Of a stretch of 64,000 nt of DNA, positions 61,686-64,000 are shown in pieces. The DNA is from DUML01 sp050949905 (GTDB lineage: Bacteria; Bacillota; Desulfitobacteriia; Desulfitobacteriales; Syntrophobotulaceae). The DNA is taken from the NCBI GenBank assembly GCA_050949905.1, contig JBMNGP010000014.1, positions 48,648 to 112,647 on the forward strand, given 5' to 3'. Numbering within the stretch: position 1 is the stretch's first letter; every line of letters starts with the position of its first letter. The notes beneath the pieces were generated by a model. It worked only from the letters and a program-made list of their open reading frames with translations. It did no database searches and was not told the origin of the DNA. The translations under genes and the position numbers were made by a program.

Positions 61686-61717
61686 CCGCAATCCCTTGAT
61701 ACTAAGCGGGATAGCGG
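61686..61717 (-). terminator. Terminator of the transposase gene
   Basis: On the minus strand CCGCTATCCC pairs with GGGATTGCGG (one mismatch) around an 12-base loop, and a T run (complement of 61673-61682) follows within four bases. Confidence 0.75.
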
Positions 61718-61753
61718 TCTTTTGATTTTGTCATAAATATGTAGTGTAATACC

Positions 61754-63505
61754 TCATTTTTTGGCCTGCGCCAAAATTTTTTTAATATCACCAAGACGAA
61801 GTCTCTTATTCGTAAAATCAATTCCCAGAGCATCGCCAATCGCATCAGAAATCTCACTTCTGTAATCAAACAAATAGATATTTTCATGCTCATTGGAACA
61901 GGAGATCTTATTCAGACATTCAACAATTCTTTCGGCAGAATAAAGTTTGCCGGTTTTCTTTTGCATAATTCGCATAATAGTAAGGGCTATGAAACAAGTC
62001 AGAAAGTGAGCATTAATATGATCCTGAAGTGACACATAAACCGGCCGAGTTTCCAGTACCCCTTTAGTCACGCGAAAAGTCTCTTCAATCTCCCAAAGAC
62101 CGCGGTAAGTCTCAATCACTTCAATATCAGACATATCCAATTCACTGGTGACAATAGCGTAGTAGCCATCATACTTTGCTTCTTCAGCGACTTTTGCGTA
62201 ATCAAGGACAGGACGCTCTTTAACTTTAAGAATTTCCCCGGTCTTTTCATCAAACTTCAAATTCTTCACATACTTGGCTGCGCCGTAAGAAGTGGCCTTC
62301 GTATATTTTTGAGGATTAGAAGCGAGATCATAAGCCTTTTTCAAAACTTCTTCACGCTCTGCCTGAGCCTTTAAAGCATATTTTCTTGCCCAGAAAACTA
62401 CCTGCTTTTCATACACCGTTTTCTTAACTTTTTTCCCGCTAGAGAGCGTCACATTGATATCCCGGGCAATTATCCTGCTTTTAATCTTAAAATCAGTGTC
62501 CTCATCAACAGGCTTGCCATCTTTGCCTACATAGCCTTTAGCAGAGAGGACAAACTCTTTAAACTCCTTAGTAGCGCCTCTAACCGAAAAACTAAAAACA
62601 TAGCCATTAAAATTTTTCCCTTTCTCCTTGCCTTGAAGATAAAAAATATTATCTCCCGTTATAATCCCCATGTCAGCAACAACAATAACCCTGCCGGTAT
62701 CATAGTTTCTTCTCACTTCACCAATGACTGGCCTAAAAGTCTCTTTATCTACCGTATTGCCTGGAAATAATTCATAATGGAGCGGAATACCATCGGCATC
62801 CATAGCCAGCCCCATCTGCACAATTGGATCGCGTCGTTTTTCCTTGGATAATCCATGTTTACGAAACTCATCCGCTTGATCAATCTCAAAATAAAAATTC
62901 GTCACATCGTAATAGATAGTCTTAGTATTGCGCCCATATTTAGCAGCAATCTGAGCGTTCAAATATCTTTGAAATTCTTTAGAAATCTTAGAAAAGTGGG
63001 TAAGAGAGCGATAAACATCCGCCAAAGAAAAGTTAAAGCGCTCGAAATACCGAGTTTTTTCCTCGAAAGCCTTCTTCTTGGAGCCGGGGGAAAGGAATCT
63101 GGATACAATAAGCAAAAGCATGATGGAATTTGTATTGTACTCAAAATTTTCATGCCTGGATTTATTTTTAAAAAACACATCCAGACCAAGTTCATGGTAA
63201 ATCTTAAGTATTGCGGCATACCCGAAGTTTTTTCTGTTATCGGTACCGACAGAAAGCTTTTCATCCATATTGATTGACAAGGATACCTTTTTCTCAGATT
63301 TTTCTTCTTCGGTCATCTTGCGAGCTACTTCTTTGAAATGGGCGATAGGATCATCGTATTCTTTCGCAAGTTCGTCTAAGTAACCAAGGGACTTAACAGT
63401 TTTAGCTCTGGACTTGCCTGTAGTCTTGTCACGATAAGCTTTTTCAATAGAAAGATAGACTCTACCATCCTTTCGGCGAGATTGCTTAAGGTTCAAAATA
63501 AACAC
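61754..63505 (-). CDS. IS1634-family transposase
   Basis: 583 aa, intact. The DDE-type catalytic core of the IS4 group is visible: TIYYDVTNFYFE (first D), GRVIVVADMGIITGDN (second D), and the late YRGLWEIEETFRVTKG (Y-x-x-R-W-x-I-E-x-x-F version, final E). The N-terminus (RRKDGRVYLSIEKAYRDK) and the HFLTCFIALTIMR block are typical of IS1634 members. It should cut and join element ends as a homomer. Start ATG follows CGGAGGTGTTTATTTTG. No stop or shift is present, so the element may be active. Confidence 0.95.
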   Translation of the reverse strand: MFILNLKQSRRKDGRVYLSIEKAYRDKTTGKSRAKTVKSLGYLDELAKEYDDPIAHFKEVARKMTEEEKSEKKVSLSINMDEKLSVGTDNRKNFGYAAILKIYHELGLDVFFKNKSRHENFEYNTNSIMLLLIVSRFLSPGSKKKAFEEKTRYFERFNFSLADVYRSLTHFSKISKEFQRYLNAQIAAKYGRNTKTIYYDVTNFYFEIDQADEFRKHGLSKEKRRDPIVQMGLAMDADGIPLHYELFPGNTVDKETFRPVIGEVRRNYDTGRVIVVADMGIITGDNIFYLQGKEKGKNFNGYVFSFSVRGATKEFKEFVLSAKGYVGKDGKPVDEDTDFKIKSRIIARDINVTLSSGKKVKKTVYEKQVVFWARKYALKAQAEREEVLKKAYDLASNPQKYTKATSYGAAKYVKNLKFDEKTGEILKVKERPVLDYAKVAEEAKYDGYYAIVTSELDMSDIEVIETYRGLWEIEETFRVTKGVLETRPVYVSLQDHINAHFLTCFIALTIMRIMQKKTGKLYSAERIVECLNKISCSNEHENIYLFDYRSEISDAIGDALGIDFTNKRLRLGDIKKILAQAKK

Positions 63506-63660
63506 CTCCGTAGGCAGTGAAATACACAGTTATATTATAGCATATAATCCTATATATTACTATACATAATAATGCATTAAAATGAAAAAAATATACCCTT
63601 AAAGCATTGGGCCGCAAGGGATTCAGGGTTTACGTTTATATTTAAGCTGTAAAATTAACG

Positions 63661-63791
63661 AGAATTATTGGAGAGAGACCTTAATAAATATCAAATTAAA
63701 ATTGAGAAAATCAAAATTAATAAAAGTTCAATAAAAATTTAATAAAAAAATTTTCGTATTGCCGCTGGAAAGAAAACGCAGGTTATTGTAT
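63661..63791. repeat. 131-bp direct repeat, right copy
   Basis: Identical to 61522-61652. At its end TATAAT (63789-63794) is completed by the unique sequence, so this copy restores the promoter region that the insertion would otherwise have split. Confidence 0.93.
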
Positions 63792-63800
63792 AATAAAACC

Positions 63801-64000
63801 AATTAAATATTGTTCTCCGAGCTTATGTTTCTAAAGTTATTTCCAAGAACCATAAGCCTGAGCTTAAAGCTCACAGGGTATAACTGGAAACGGTTATGCC
63901 TCCCGATTTGGAAAGGAGTAGGCCTGGATTATCTATGCAGGCCAGTGGTGAAGAGGTTTGAAGATCCTTGTTCCAGTCGGGAATAAGGATCTTTTTTTAG
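63801..64000 (+). ncRNA. Candidate structured RNA or leader ending in a terminator
   Basis: After a TATAAT box at 63789-63794 there are about 200 bases without a reading frame but with several hairpins: GCTTATG/CATAAGC, ATAAC/GTTAT, CTCC/GGAG and GGCCTG/CAGGCC. The segment ends with a strong terminator AGATCCTT/AAGGATCT followed by seven T residues (63961-63997). Length and layout fit either a free small RNA (6S-like in size) or a riboswitch/attenuator for a gene beyond the window. I cannot match it to a named family. Confidence 0.45.
63961..63998 (+). terminator. Rho-independent terminator at window end
   Basis: AAGATCCTT pairs with AAGGATCTT around GTTCCAGTCGGGAAT, followed by TTTTTT. Confidence 0.9.

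Larger units (their letters stand above)
61653..63660 (-). mobile_element. IS1634-like insertion sequence (IS4 group), 2008 bp
   Basis: The element is exactly the segment between two identical 131-bp direct repeats. Its ends CCTGACTTTTGCAGC (61653-61667) and GCTGTAAAATTAACG (63646-63660) are imperfect inverted repeats (11 of 15). It has one transposase gene with its own terminator. IS1634 of Mycoplasma is known for long, variable target duplications (tens to hundreds of bp), which fits well. Confidence 0.9.

Overview
The window looks like chromosome of an anaerobic, moderately low-GC Firmicute of class Clostridia, most like the Desulfitobacterium/Desulfosporosinus/Peptococcaceae group. The reasons are strong AGGAGG-type ribosome binding sites, a CWB2-CAP surface protein, a DMSO-reductase-type operon, short HdrA/B/C-like flavin/iron-sulfur proteins, CoA-ester genes under sigma-54 control, and best-remembered similarities. 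The genus is inference.

Layout. 1-3240: housekeeping or hypothetical genes (DUF378 membrane protein, a frameshifted PrsW-type protease, a membrane metallophosphoesterase). 3245-3319: tRNA-Thr(CGT). Its last 33 bases recur at 11532-11564, so 3287-11564 reads as an 8.3-kb genomic island. It holds an unrecognised minus-strand cassette (beta-CASP metallo-beta-lactamase protein, PD-(D/E)XK-like protein, two unknown proteins and a small ORF), a SIR2 protein followed by only the first ~80 codons of a HerA ATPase (a broken SIR2-HerA defence pair), and a pRiA4b ORF-3-like protein. No integrase remains. 11565-16431: a decayed HD hydrolase, a PP2A-like phosphatase, a vWA protein, a WYL regulator and an intact HD hydrolase.

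16433-27930: a complete type III-A CRISPR-Cas locus (cas10/csm1, csm2-5, cas6, cas1, cas2, a CARF-HEPN Csm6-like effector). It has three CRISPR sites sharing one repeat and leader: an orphan degenerate repeat before cas10, a one-spacer mini-array between cas6 and cas1, and a 13-repeat array after cas2. Sequence after the main array matches the cas1 upstream region and then the cas2 tail, which points to a duplicated leader-array-cas1-cas2 unit whose second cas1-cas2 was deleted.

27984-46602: a trigger-factor-like protein lacking the PPIase domain, an EamA transporter, then two paralogous CBS-PAS-AAA+ sigma-54 activators. Each is followed by a near-identical -24/-12 promoter, one before a frameshifted cstA-type transporter gene and one before a class I CoA-transferase pair. 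Next come hdrC-hdrB-hdrA-hdrC-hdrB (the sHdr gene order), an Ltp2-like thiolase and a DUF35 protein. Together these suggest uptake and anaerobic CoA-thioester breakdown of an unidentified acid, with electrons passed through an Hdr-like complex.

46603-64000: carB (minus), a CWB2-CAP secreted protein, Pit phosphate transporter plus DUF47 partner, a torD-dmsA-dmsB-dmsC-like molybdoenzyme operon, a response regulator and haem-motif sensor kinase, and an IS1634-like element flanked by 131-bp direct repeats. The second repeat carries the promoter of a structured RNA/terminator that runs to the window end.
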